Source: Phycisphaerae bacterium (GTDB lineage Bacteria > Planctomycetota > Phycisphaerae > Phycisphaerales > SM1A02). From it: a DNA stretch of 5,322 bases. The position numbers and the translations under genes were made by a program. How positions within the stretch are numbered: the stretch's first letter is position 1; every line of letters begins with the position of its first letter. The notes under the pieces are model-generated. The model saw nothing but the letters and a program-made list of their open reading frames with translations, did no database searches and had not been told where the DNA came from. The stretch covers positions 7,617 through 12,938 of the forward strand of contig NZFT01000089.1 of the NCBI GenBank assembly GCA_002690755.1, given 5' to 3'. Positions 1 to 4,972 of the stretch are shown piece by piece.

Positions 1-215
1 TGACCGAATACCGACACCAGCTCGGCGGCGGCTTCATCGAGGCAGTCGGCCCGCACCCACGAGTTGGACTGGAAAAGTTCCTCGAGTCGCGTCGACTCGG
101 CGTCATCGAGCCCGAAGAGGGCACGATCGGAAAGCAGGTCGAACAGTTCTTCGGGCGGAAGCTCGACGTGGTACAGGGCGTCGTCCTGTGAGTGATCGTT
201 GTTGAAATCGTTCAC
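1..215 (-). CDS. Probable anti-sigma factor, RskA-like N-terminus (partial, runs off the left edge)
   Basis: Only the first 71 residues are visible. The frame opens with GTG, which overlaps the TGA stop of the sigma factor gene in a GTGA arrangement. A GGAGG ribosome site lies six bases upstream, so the pair looks translationally coupled. The visible protein is acidic, with a helical segment around residues 20-48 (PPEELFDLLSDRALFGLDD, then ESTRLEELF). This 'LL.DRALFGL...E...LE.L' pattern resembles the cytoplasmic sigma-binding N-terminus of RskA-type and other planctomycete anti-sigma factors. No HxxxCxxC zinc motif is present; the only cysteine is near residue 58. In the family, this domain holds the sigma factor at the membrane and is followed by a transmembrane helix and a periplasmic domain; both would lie outside the window. 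Position directly after an ECF sigma gene is the strongest argument. Identity as an anti-sigma factor is inferred; the coding frame itself is well supported. Confidence 0.75.
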   Translation of the reverse strand, partial: MNDFNNDHSQDDALYHVELPPEELFDLLSDRALFGLDDAESTRLEELFQSNSWVRADCLDEAAAELVSVFG

Positions 216-793
216 GATGCGCCTCCGAGCGTTCCAGTCGCGTCAAGTCCCTGAAGGCCACTGCCCTCGAGGAGTTGGCGAAGGCGAATCAGCCCCCGCC
301 TCGCGTGAGTCTTGACGGTCCCCAGAGGCATGCCGGTGGTGGCTGCGATCTGTTCGTGGGATCGTCCGTGGTGAATGGCCAGTCGAAGCACCTTCTGCTG
401 CTCCGGCCGGAGCTTCTCGAACGCGTCCGAAGCGACACCCGCTTCCTCCGCGACCTCCAACCCGTCATTGTTCGGCTCCGGGGCCGGCGAAGATTCGGTG
501 AGGGCCACGGATTCCGGTCGACGGGAGCGCCGTCGGGTCCGGTCGATCAGTCTGCGCCGGGTGATCATCGCGACGAAGGTCGCTTCACCCGCGATCGAGG
601 CGTCGAAACGTGCTGCGGTCCGCCAGATTTCCACAAATATCTCCTGGACCGCGTCTTCGGCTTCCGCCGAGGTGGGGCAGGATCTCCGGGCGAGGGACCA
701 CACGAGGCCACCGAAGCGACTCATCATCTCGTCCACTGCACCTGGCTCGTTTCGTGCGACCCGCTCGAGAATGGGTTCTTCCATCGTTTCCAC
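212..793 (-). CDS. ECF-family RNA polymerase sigma factor, SigK-like
   Basis: This 193-residue protein directs RNA polymerase to a regulon of extracytoplasmic-response promoters. Region 2 spans about residues 23-90: the core-binding helix contains DAVQEIFVEIWRTAARFD, and the -10-recognition helix contains FVAMITRRRLIDRTRRR. A variable acidic linker (about 91-121) follows. Region 4 (about 122-176) carries the helix-turn-helix that reads the -35 element, with the hallmark GMPLGTVKTHARRGLIRLRQLL split across its last two helices. The wording EIWRTAARFD and PLGTVKT..R.GLIRLR is close to that of mycobacterial SigK (ECF19), recalled from memory rather than searched. The start chosen is a GTG with AGGGAG five bases upstream; an ATG three codons later is the alternative. 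The open frame extends a further 44 codons upstream, but that part is Pro/Arg/Ala-rich and unlike any sigma domain. The FAS1 gene lies upstream on the same strand after a 151-base gap, and the anti-sigma gene overlaps the 3' end. Confidence 0.93.
   Translation of the reverse strand: METMEEPILERVARNEPGAVDEMMSRFGGLVWSLARRSCPTSAEAEDAVQEIFVEIWRTAARFDASIAGEATFVAMITRRRLIDRTRRRSRRPESVALTESSPAPEPNNDGLEVAEEAGVASDAFEKLRPEQQKVLRLAIHHGRSHEQIAATTGMPLGTVKTHARRGLIRLRQLLEGSGLQGLDATGTLGGAS
222..226 (-). promoter_or_regulatory. Ribosome binding site of the anti-sigma gene
   Basis: GGAGG on the minus strand lies six bases before the GTG start of the downstream gene and within the last codons of the sigma factor gene. 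It fixes the GTG as the start and supports coupled translation of the two genes. Confidence 0.7.
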
Positions 794-798
794 GTTCA

Positions 799-804
799 CT
801 CCCT
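799..804 (-). promoter_or_regulatory. Ribosome binding site that decides the sigma factor start
   Basis: AGGGAG on the minus strand is five bases before a GTG codon and 14 bases before the next in-frame ATG. The spacing favours the GTG start and argues against the longer upstream reading. Confidence 0.6.
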
Positions 805-944
805 GTTTCGCCGCGGTTCGAGTTCGAGCCGCTGGACGTGGGAGTGTAGCGGGCCGGGAAGGGGAGCCGGACGCTTGAAGCGCCCGACTCCCATAGTTAA
901 GGGTCAAACCGGTCATTCCGGCCACCTTTCGGTGCGACTGAAGA

Positions 945-1871
945 TCAGTCGGGGATGATGACGGTGTCGATGACGTGGATTACTCCGTTCGACGCTTCGA
1001 TGTCGGCTGCGACGACGGTGGCTCCGTCGACCATGACCTTGCCGTCCTTGACGGTGATCGGTGCCTTGAAGCCGCCGACGGTGGGGGCCATCTTCAGCTT
1101 GACGACCTGATCGGAGTAGACGCGTCCGGGGACGACGTGGGCGAGCAGGATTTCCTTGAGCTTGCCCTTGTTCTCGGGAAGCAGGAGGGTTTCGACGGTG
1201 CCCTTGGGGAGCTTCGCGAAGGCGGCGTCGTTCGGGGCGAGCACGGTGAAGGGGCCCTTGCCCTTGAGGGTGGTCACGAGGTCCGCGGCGCCGAGGGCGG
1301 CGGCGAGGGTCTTGAAGGTACCGGCCGCGACCGCGACGTCGACGACGTCACGCTGCTCGGGGATCATGACCGCGTCGATCACGTGGATGACGCCGTTGGA
1401 TGCTTCGATGTCGGTGGCGACGATGTTCGCACCGGCGATCGTGGGCTTGCCGTTCTTCATCGCGATCTTGGCACGTTCGCCGTTCGCAGTATCGAGGGTC
1501 TTCTTCTTGAGGACGTCGCTGGCTTCGAGCTTTCCGGGGACCACGTGGTAGGTGAGGATCTCGACGAGGGCCTGCTTGTTTTCGGGCTTCAGCAGCGTCT
1601 CGACGGTTCCCTTGGGGAGCTTCGCGAAGGCGGCGTCGGTCGGGGCGAAGACCGTGAGCGGGCCGTCGCTCTGCAGCACACCGACGAGGCCGGCGGCCTT
1701 GGCCGCGGCGATGAGGGTGTTGAAGTCACCGGCGCCGGCGGCGACGGCCACGATGTCGTTCGGGGCGCTGGAGCGGGCACCGGCGAGGGTCTCCGACATT
1801 TCCATCGGGCAGCTCGACTGGCAGGGCGGCGAGAGGAGAGTCGTGGATGCAATGAGTGCGGTGAGGAACAT
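945..1871 (-). CDS. Secreted protein with two tandem FAS1 (fasciclin) domains
   Basis: This 308-residue protein is probably a secreted or surface adhesion-type protein. Residues 1-20 form a short hydrophobic leader ([18 protein letters not shown]). It lacks the usual basic residues at its N-terminus, and its SPPC is not a proper lipobox, so whether it is cleaved or lipidated is unclear. FAS1 domain 1 spans about 38-171 and domain 2 about 174-307. Each has the H1 motif ([15 protein letters not shown] at 72, [15 protein letters not shown] at 208), a YHVVPG or AHVVPG segment, and the H2 motif ([26 protein letters not shown]). FAS1 domains mediate adhesion and occur in mycobacterial MPT70/MPT83. 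A GGAG ribosome site nine bases upstream supports the ATG. The sigma/anti-sigma pair lies downstream on the same strand, suggesting this gene is a regulon target. No convincing promoter or terminator could be assigned. Confidence 0.95.
   Translation of the reverse strand: MFLTALIASTTLLSPPCQSSCPMEMSETLAGARSSAPNDIVAVAAGAGDFNTLIAAAKAAGLVGVLQSDGPLTVFAPTDAAFAKLPKGTVETLLKPENKQALVEILTYHVVPGKLEASDVLKKKTLDTANGERAKIAMKNGKPTIAGANIVATDIEASNGVIHVIDAVMIPEQRDVVDVAVAAGTFKTLAAALGAADLVTTLKGKGPFTVLAPNDAAFAKLPKGTVETLLLPENKGKLKEILLAHVVPGRVYSDQVVKLKMAPTVGGFKAPITVKDGKVMVDGATVVAADIEASNGVIHVIDTVIIPD
948..1763 (-). repeat. Internal tandem duplication of the FAS1 domain (two 408-base copies)
   Basis: The two FAS1 domains are in register with a 136-codon offset: 1356-1763 encodes domain 1 and 948-1355 domain 2. 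The repeat is visible at nucleotide level. The 30 bases at 1201-1230 recur without change at 1609-1638, and the C-terminal motif blocks near 955 and 1363 align with few changes. Other parts, for example residues 114-150 against 250-286, have diverged strongly. The pattern is of one gene-internal duplication with motif regions conserved or homogenised. Confidence 0.88.
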
Positions 1872-1880
1872 TGATTCTGG

Positions 1881-1884
1881 CTCC
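1881..1884 (-). promoter_or_regulatory. Probable ribosome binding site of the FAS1 gene
   Basis: GGAG on the minus strand lies nine bases before the ATG. It is short and slightly distant but is the only purine-rich block in the leader. Confidence 0.45.
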
Positions 1885-1892
1885 GTGGTTGG

Positions 1893-1909
1893 ACGGCCTG
1901 TGTGGCCGT
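1893..1909. repeat. Perfect 6+5+6 inverted repeat between the divergent FAS1 and phosphatase genes
   Basis: ACGGCC-TGTGT-GGCCGT lies in the 135-base spacer, 21 bases upstream of the FAS1 start and 97 bases upstream of the phosphatase start. It could be a protein operator or a hairpin in the FAS1 leader RNA close to the ribosome site. A second, shorter palindrome (CAGGG-C-CCCTG) lies at 1933-1943. Function is not established; GC-rich DNA makes some such repeats by chance. Confidence 0.4.
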
Positions 1910-2006
1910 GAAAAGGTAGGATTTCGAGGGATCAGGGCCCCTGGACGTTGCCGGGAGGGTTCGCCGCCCTGGATGCCCCGGATTCACCCCACGGCCCCCA
2001 CCACCG

Positions 2007-3884
2007 ATGAAACTCCGCGGAAAGGTCTCCATCGCGATCATCGTTCCGTTGGCGATCCTGCTGGCCCTGGCGATCCGTGCCGACCTCGTGGAGACCCGTT
2101 CTCGCATCATTCAGGAGGGTTCCAACCGGATGCGGCGTTCCGCCCGGAACGTCGCCACCGTCATCGACGGCCAGTGTCGCCGCATGGCCCAGGTCGCCGA
2201 GACCGCTTCGATTTCAGTCTCGGACGTCAAGGATTGGACCCGGGACGAACTCTTCGGGCTCGCCCACGGAATCGTCGCGCAGGATCCGATCCTGTTCGGC
2301 TTTGGAATCGCCTGGGAAGCGAGTCCGGGACCGGAGCGAAAGGGCATCTTCTTCGGCTACGCCGAGCGATCACTGGGCGGAATCGAGGAGATCGACCTGA
2401 CCGCGCGGTACGACATCGCGAAGCTGCCTCGATACGTGCAGCTGAAGGATTCCGCGGAACGCTTCTGGGATCAGATTCAGATCGACAAGAACGGCGTGCG
2501 GACCCGGATGATCGCCTATCTCGCCCCGGTTATGTCGGGTGGCCGATTCATCGGCGGGGTGTTCGTCGACGTTGAAGTCGACGCGTTCGGGCTGATGATC
2601 GAGCGACGGGATCTCGACTGCGAGGATTGGGCGATCGTCGACGAGAACGGCCAGGTCGTCGCGAGTTCGCCGGGCGCCGGCTCGGAGTTCGAAGACGGCT
2701 CGGTGGGCGACTTCGTGGTTCGGGAGCGACAGGACGACGGTCCGGATCGGGCGGTGCGATTCGAGGACCTGATCGCACGGGCCGCGGTCGGGGAATCGTT
2801 CGTCGAGGAGATCGCGACCAGTGCCGTCGACGACGACGTTCGGATGGTCGCGTTCGCCCCGATCGAGGAACCGGGTTGGGTGCTCGTGTCCGGGCGATCC
2901 CGGGAAGTGATGACCCGCAACGCCGACCGGTTGGTGCTCGCTCGCGCCGGCGCGGTGATCGCGATCGCGCTGACCGCCATCGGCATCGTGCTCTTCGGGA
3001 CCTGGTGGGTCGTGCTCCGGCCGGTCCGCCGCATCGCCGAGGTGGTTTCGCGGGCCGCGGAAGGCGATCGGTCCGCCCGGGTCGGGCTCGGCGGTCAGGA
3101 TGAACTGGCCATGTTGGGCAGCGCACTCGACGAAGCCTTTCCGCGGCTCGACGAACTCGCCCGAACCCAGGCGTCACTCGATTCGGCGAGAGTCGTGCAG
3201 GAGTCGCTGCTGCCTGCGGAACCTTTGAACGACGCCGGAGTCTCGATGGCGGGTCGCGTCATCCCCAGTGATCAGACCGGCGGTGACTACTTCGACTACG
3301 GCGAACTCGGTGACGGTCGGATCGCCATCGGCCTGGGCGATGCCACCGGCCACGGCATGCCTTCGGCCCTTTTCGTGGCGACGGCTCGCGCCTATGTCCG
3401 GGCGTCGATCATGACCGAATCCGATCTCGCGAGCGCGATCGAACTGGCGAATCATCGACTCTGCCTCGAGTCGTCCGCAGGACTCTTCATGGTCCTCTTC
3501 GCGGCGATCCTCGACCGGCCGAACGGTTCGCTCGAAGTGGCGTCGGCCGGGCACCCGGGTTTCCTGCTGCGGTCGGGCGAGGATCGATTCGAGGAGATCA
3601 AGGCGGGCGGCATCCCACTGGGTATTCAGCCGTCCGGCTATCGATCGACGACCTTGGAGGTCGCGTCCGGCGACGTGTTGCTCGTCGCGAGCGACGGTGC
3701 CTGGGAGTGCCGGAACCCGGAAGGCGAGATACTGGGGCTCGATCGGCTGCTCGAGACGGCGGTCGCCGGCCGAGATCGATCCGCGGAGTCGCAGGTCGCC
3801 GATCTGTTCGACTTCGTTCACCGGTTCGCCGACGGCCAGCCGCTTGACGACGATTGCACGATCCTCGTGGTTCGCGTCGATTGA
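2007..3884 (+). CDS. Membrane-anchored sensor phosphatase: Cache-like sensor, HAMP, SpoIIE/RsbU-type PP2C
   Basis: This 625-residue protein probably turns an extracytoplasmic signal into dephosphorylation of a phosphoserine/threonine partner, typically an anti-anti-sigma STAS protein. Membrane helix 1 is about residues 7-24 and helix 2 about 309-335. The periplasmic region between them looks like a Cache/PDC sensor; its second half contains FWDQIQIDKNG followed by AYLAPVMSGGRFIGGVFVDVE. HAMP spans about 335-387 (LRPVRRI, then EGDRSARV and DELAMLGSALDE). The phosphatase spans about 394-624. It has QESLLPAEP, GGDYFDY (metal-binding D427), GDATGHGMPSAL (D445), SAGHPG (513-518), SDGAWECRN (D563) and DDDCTILVVRV (D615/D616). 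All expected metal-ligand aspartates appear present, so it should be active. No Shine-Dalgarno sequence precedes the ATG, but no better in-frame start exists and a later one would remove helix 1. It is divergent from the FAS1 gene; no STAS or switch-kinase gene is visible nearby. Confidence 0.93.
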   Translation: MKLRGKVSIAIIVPLAILLALAIRADLVETRSRIIQEGSNRMRRSARNVATVIDGQCRRMAQVAETASISVSDVKDWTRDELFGLAHGIVAQDPILFGFGIAWEASPGPERKGIFFGYAERSLGGIEEIDLTARYDIAKLPRYVQLKDSAERFWDQIQIDKNGVRTRMIAYLAPVMSGGRFIGGVFVDVEVDAFGLMIERRDLDCEDWAIVDENGQVVASSPGAGSEFEDGSVGDFVVRERQDDGPDRAVRFEDLIARAAVGESFVEEIATSAVDDDVRMVAFAPIEEPGWVLVSGRSREVMTRNADRLVLARAGAVIAIALTAIGIVLFGTWWVVLRPVRRIAEVVSRAAEGDRSARVGLGGQDELAMLGSALDEAFPRLDELARTQASLDSARVVQESLLPAEPLNDAGVSMAGRVIPSDQTGGDYFDYGELGDGRIAIGLGDATGHGMPSALFVATARAYVRASIMTESDLASAIELANHRLCLESSAGLFMVLFAAILDRPNGSLEVASAGHPGFLLRSGEDRFEEIKAGGIPLGIQPSGYRSTTLEVASGDVLLVASDGAWECRNPEGEILGLDRLLETAVAGRDRSAESQVADLFDFVHRFADGQPLDDDCTILVVRVD

Positions 3885-3930
3885 ATGCGACGGACGGTCG
3901 CTCCGAGACGACGACGACGTCGGCTCGATT

Positions 3931-3968
3931 GCCGGGAAGAGTGGGAGGACGCCCCATCACCTCCCGGC
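3931..3968 (+). terminator. Candidate terminator hairpin after the phosphatase gene
   Basis: A perfect 7-bp outer stem (GCCGGGA with TCCCGGC) encloses a TGGG/CCCA inner stem, beginning 46 bases after the phosphatase stop. No T-run follows, so it is at best an atypical intrinsic terminator or an RNA-stabilising 3' hairpin. An alternative pairing (GGGAGG with CCTCCC) competes with the outer stem. Confidence 0.35.
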
Positions 3969-4052
3969 ATTGCGTGACGTATCTTCATCACCGACGCACG
4001 TCGCATTGTTCGAACGCCATGAAACGCCGTGGAACCTCCGGGGATGATCGCA

Positions 4053-4298
4053 ATGACCTACCGAGTGCAGAAGCAGGGGGCCGGCAACGACTGGTCGTTG
4101 GCCGGGGTGTACCGGAGTCTCTCCGCGGCGGTGGTCCACTGCGAGTCGGCGGCCGCGGTCGCCGGCGACGACGCGGAATCGACCTTCCTGATCACGACCG
4201 AATCCGCGGTCGGCGTGGAGTTCGTCATGCTGCTCGAGCATGGGCGATTGGTTCATGCCGGCGAGGGCTGGGAGGCGGTCGTGCGGGAAGGCGTCTGA
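4053..4298 (+). CDS. Small protein of unknown function (81 residues)
   Basis: I do not recognise this protein. It begins MTYRVQKQ and contains DWSLAGVYRSLSAAV, a mildly hydrophobic middle (TFLITTESAVGVEFVMLLEHG) and a final EGWEAVVREGV. It has one cysteine, no signal peptide and no clear membrane helix, so it is probably a soluble cytoplasmic protein. The 'W.L.G.Y.S...A......' opening is reminiscent of small alpha/beta proteins with one helix after two strands, but this is only an impression. Coding character is supported by strong G/C at third positions and a balanced amino-acid composition, unlike the arginine- and proline-rich opposite frames. Two in-frame starts lie upstream (ATG at 4044, GTG at 4029); the chosen ATG has a GGGGA block eight bases before it. 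It converges with the four-cysteine gene. Confidence 0.65.
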   Translation: MTYRVQKQGAGNDWSLAGVYRSLSAAVVHCESAAAVAGDDAESTFLITTESAVGVEFVMLLEHGRLVHAGEGWEAVVREGV

Positions 4299-4306
4299 TC
4301 CTGCCG

Positions 4307-4360
4307 GGGAACGGATTTCGCCCCGTGGATCGTCCACGGTCGCCCGCCTCGCCCGTTCCC
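4307..4360. terminator. Nested inverted repeats after the 81-residue gene, possible terminator
   Basis: An outer perfect 8-bp stem (GGGAACGG with CCGTTCCC) encloses a perfect 7-bp hairpin with a three-base loop (CCGTGGA-TCG-TCCACGG at 4323-4339). The structure begins eight bases after the stop codon of the plus-strand gene. No T-run follows on the plus strand, so it may be an atypical terminator or a structured 3' end. Confidence 0.45.
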
Positions 4361-4388
4361 GCCCGGAAGGATGAATGCGAAACAAGAA

Positions 4389-4422
4389 CCGCCCCGAACG
4401 ACGAAAAGGTCGTCCGGGGCGG
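4389..4422 (-). terminator. Intrinsic terminator of the four-cysteine gene
   Basis: A 14-bp stem with a six-base loop lies 34 bases beyond the stop of the minus-strand gene. On the minus strand it is followed by a T-rich tract (TTCTTGTTTC). The single imperfection (4398 against 4414) is an A-C mismatch in plus-strand RNA but a U-G wobble in minus-strand RNA, which supports minus-strand use. It may also stop plus-strand transcripts arriving from the convergent gene. Confidence 0.8.
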
Positions 4423-4456
4423 CGTGCCTGCTGGAGACACGGTGACGTCCGTCTGA

Positions 4457-4657
4457 TCAGGCGGCGGGCTTCCAGGCATCGCAGCCGGCTCGCGGGCCGA
4501 CCGAAAGGTGGATCTCGGCGTTGCGCGGGGCGGCGCAGGCACTGAACGCCTCGGGGGCCGACTCCGGATTGATGCGGATCTGAATCAGCTGCTGCTGTTC
4601 GATTCCATCGCCGAAGTAGTCGCAGGTGCCGCAAGTGCCATGGTTGTTACTTGACAT
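4457..4657 (-). CDS. Small four-cysteine protein (66 residues), putative metal- or Fe-S-binding
   Basis: The protein opens MSSNNHGTCGTCDYFGDG and ends GPRAGCDAWKPAA. Its cysteines are C9, C12, C41 and C59, giving CxxCxYF near the N-terminus, a third Cys followed two residues later by Pro (CAAP), and a terminal CxxWxP. This layout recalls widespread small four-Cys proteins of the form CxxCx[FWY]...Cxx.P...CxxWxP, and more loosely the small Fe-S subunits of benzylsuccinate synthase. Binding of zinc or an Fe-S cluster is an inference. There is no signal peptide, so it is probably cytoplasmic. The start is fixed by GAGGAG six bases before the ATG. The same frame continues upstream for 53 more codons, but that part crosses the ribosome site and putative promoter and is unlikely to be translated. 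It appears monocistronic, with its own candidate promoter and terminator. Confidence 0.82.
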   Translation of the reverse strand: MSSNNHGTCGTCDYFGDGIEQQQLIQIRINPESAPEAFSACAAPRNAEIHLSVGPRAGCDAWKPAA

Positions 4658-4663
4658 GAATGT

Positions 4664-4669
4664 CTCCTC
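4664..4669 (-). promoter_or_regulatory. Strong ribosome binding site of the four-cysteine gene
   Basis: GAGGAG on the minus strand lies six bases before the ATG. This is the best Shine-Dalgarno sequence in the window, and it decides the 66-residue reading over the longer open frame. Confidence 0.75.
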
Positions 4670-4699
4670 GGAGGTTTGAATCCACACTCGACAACACCT

Positions 4700-4728
4700 A
4701 GAAAATGCCATTCGCTCCATCAAGTCAA
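4700..4728 (-). promoter_or_regulatory. Candidate housekeeping-type promoter of the four-cysteine gene
   Basis: On the minus strand a TTGACT -35 box (five of six consensus bases) is separated by 17 bases from TTTTCT, a poor -10 box (three of six). The predicted transcript would have a leader of about 35 bases containing the GAGGAG site. The surrounding sequence is noticeably less GC-rich than the genes. The -10 element is weak, so this is tentative. Confidence 0.35.
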
Positions 4729-4907
4729 AGAACATTCGGTCGAATTGGATCAACTGATTCCGAGTCGCAAGAAGTGGACCGTGGTTCCCCCGCCAACTGA
4801 TTTTCAGTCTCAACATCTCGCCTCTGTCCTCGTTTCAATTGGGTTCCGGTCTCAACAAGAGCCATGCGACACATGAACCCCGTTCGTGGTTCGGCCCGAT
4901 TAACAGA

Positions 4908-4939
4908 CCGCCCCGGACGACGTTGGTCGTCCAGGGCGG
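4908..4939 (-). terminator. Terminator hairpin of the PEP-CTERM-like gene
   Basis: A 14-bp stem with a GTTG/CAAC loop lies 33 bases beyond the stop of the minus-strand gene. Its one imperfection (4914 against 4933) is a C-A mismatch in plus-strand RNA and a G-U wobble in minus-strand RNA. The tract after it on the minus strand is only moderately T-rich (TCTGTTAATC). The stem is almost identical to that at 4389-4422. Confidence 0.7.
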
Positions 4940-4972
4940 GTTGATTTCCGGAACGCGGTGATGCCCGCGTGT

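Larger units (their letters stand above)
4658..4972. other. 315-base intergenic stretch, lower GC than its flanks
   Basis: This gap holds the ribosome site and candidate promoter of the four-cysteine gene at its left end and the terminator of the exported-protein gene at its right end. Between about 4729 and 4907 I see no convincing gene on either strand. TCTCAACA occurs twice (near 4808 and 4850), too short to interpret. A small RNA cannot be excluded from sequence alone. Confidence 0.5.

Noticed and set aside
868..880. Short palindrome CGCTTGAAGCG upstream of the sigma gene as an operator
   Set aside because: Five-base arms only, with no second copy or promoter nearby to support it.
794..925. 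N-terminal extension of the sigma factor to an ATG at 925
   Set aside because: The 44 extra residues are Pro/Arg/Ala-rich, unlike any sigma region, and a well-spaced AGGGAG site precedes the GTG at 793.
903..934. Small hairpins after the FAS1 stop (CACC-N4-GGTG and CCGG-N5-CCGG) as a terminator
   Set aside because: Stems of only four base pairs with no T-run; insufficient to call. Read-through from FAS1 into the sigma gene therefore remains possible.
975..1874. Long plus-strand open frame opposite the FAS1 gene
   Set aside because: Mirror frame of a GC-rich gene with a Gly/Asp/Val-rich low-complexity product; the minus-strand FAS1 domains are unmistakable.
2548..3177. Minus-strand open frame inside the phosphatase gene
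   Set aside because: The product is almost entirely Arg/Pro/Ser, typical of antisense frames in GC-rich genes.
3907..3922. GAC-repeat run after the phosphatase gene
   Set aside because: Too short to be a meaningful repeat in GC-rich DNA.
3957..4634. Minus-strand open frame of 225 codons across the 81-residue and four-cysteine genes
   Set aside because: It runs antisense or out of frame through two better-supported genes and two hairpins, and is Arg-rich without motifs.
4658..4816. 53-codon upstream extension of the four-cysteine gene
   Set aside because: It would read through the strong GAGGAG site and the likely promoter in lower-GC intergenic sequence; the inner ATG is correctly spaced from the ribosome site.
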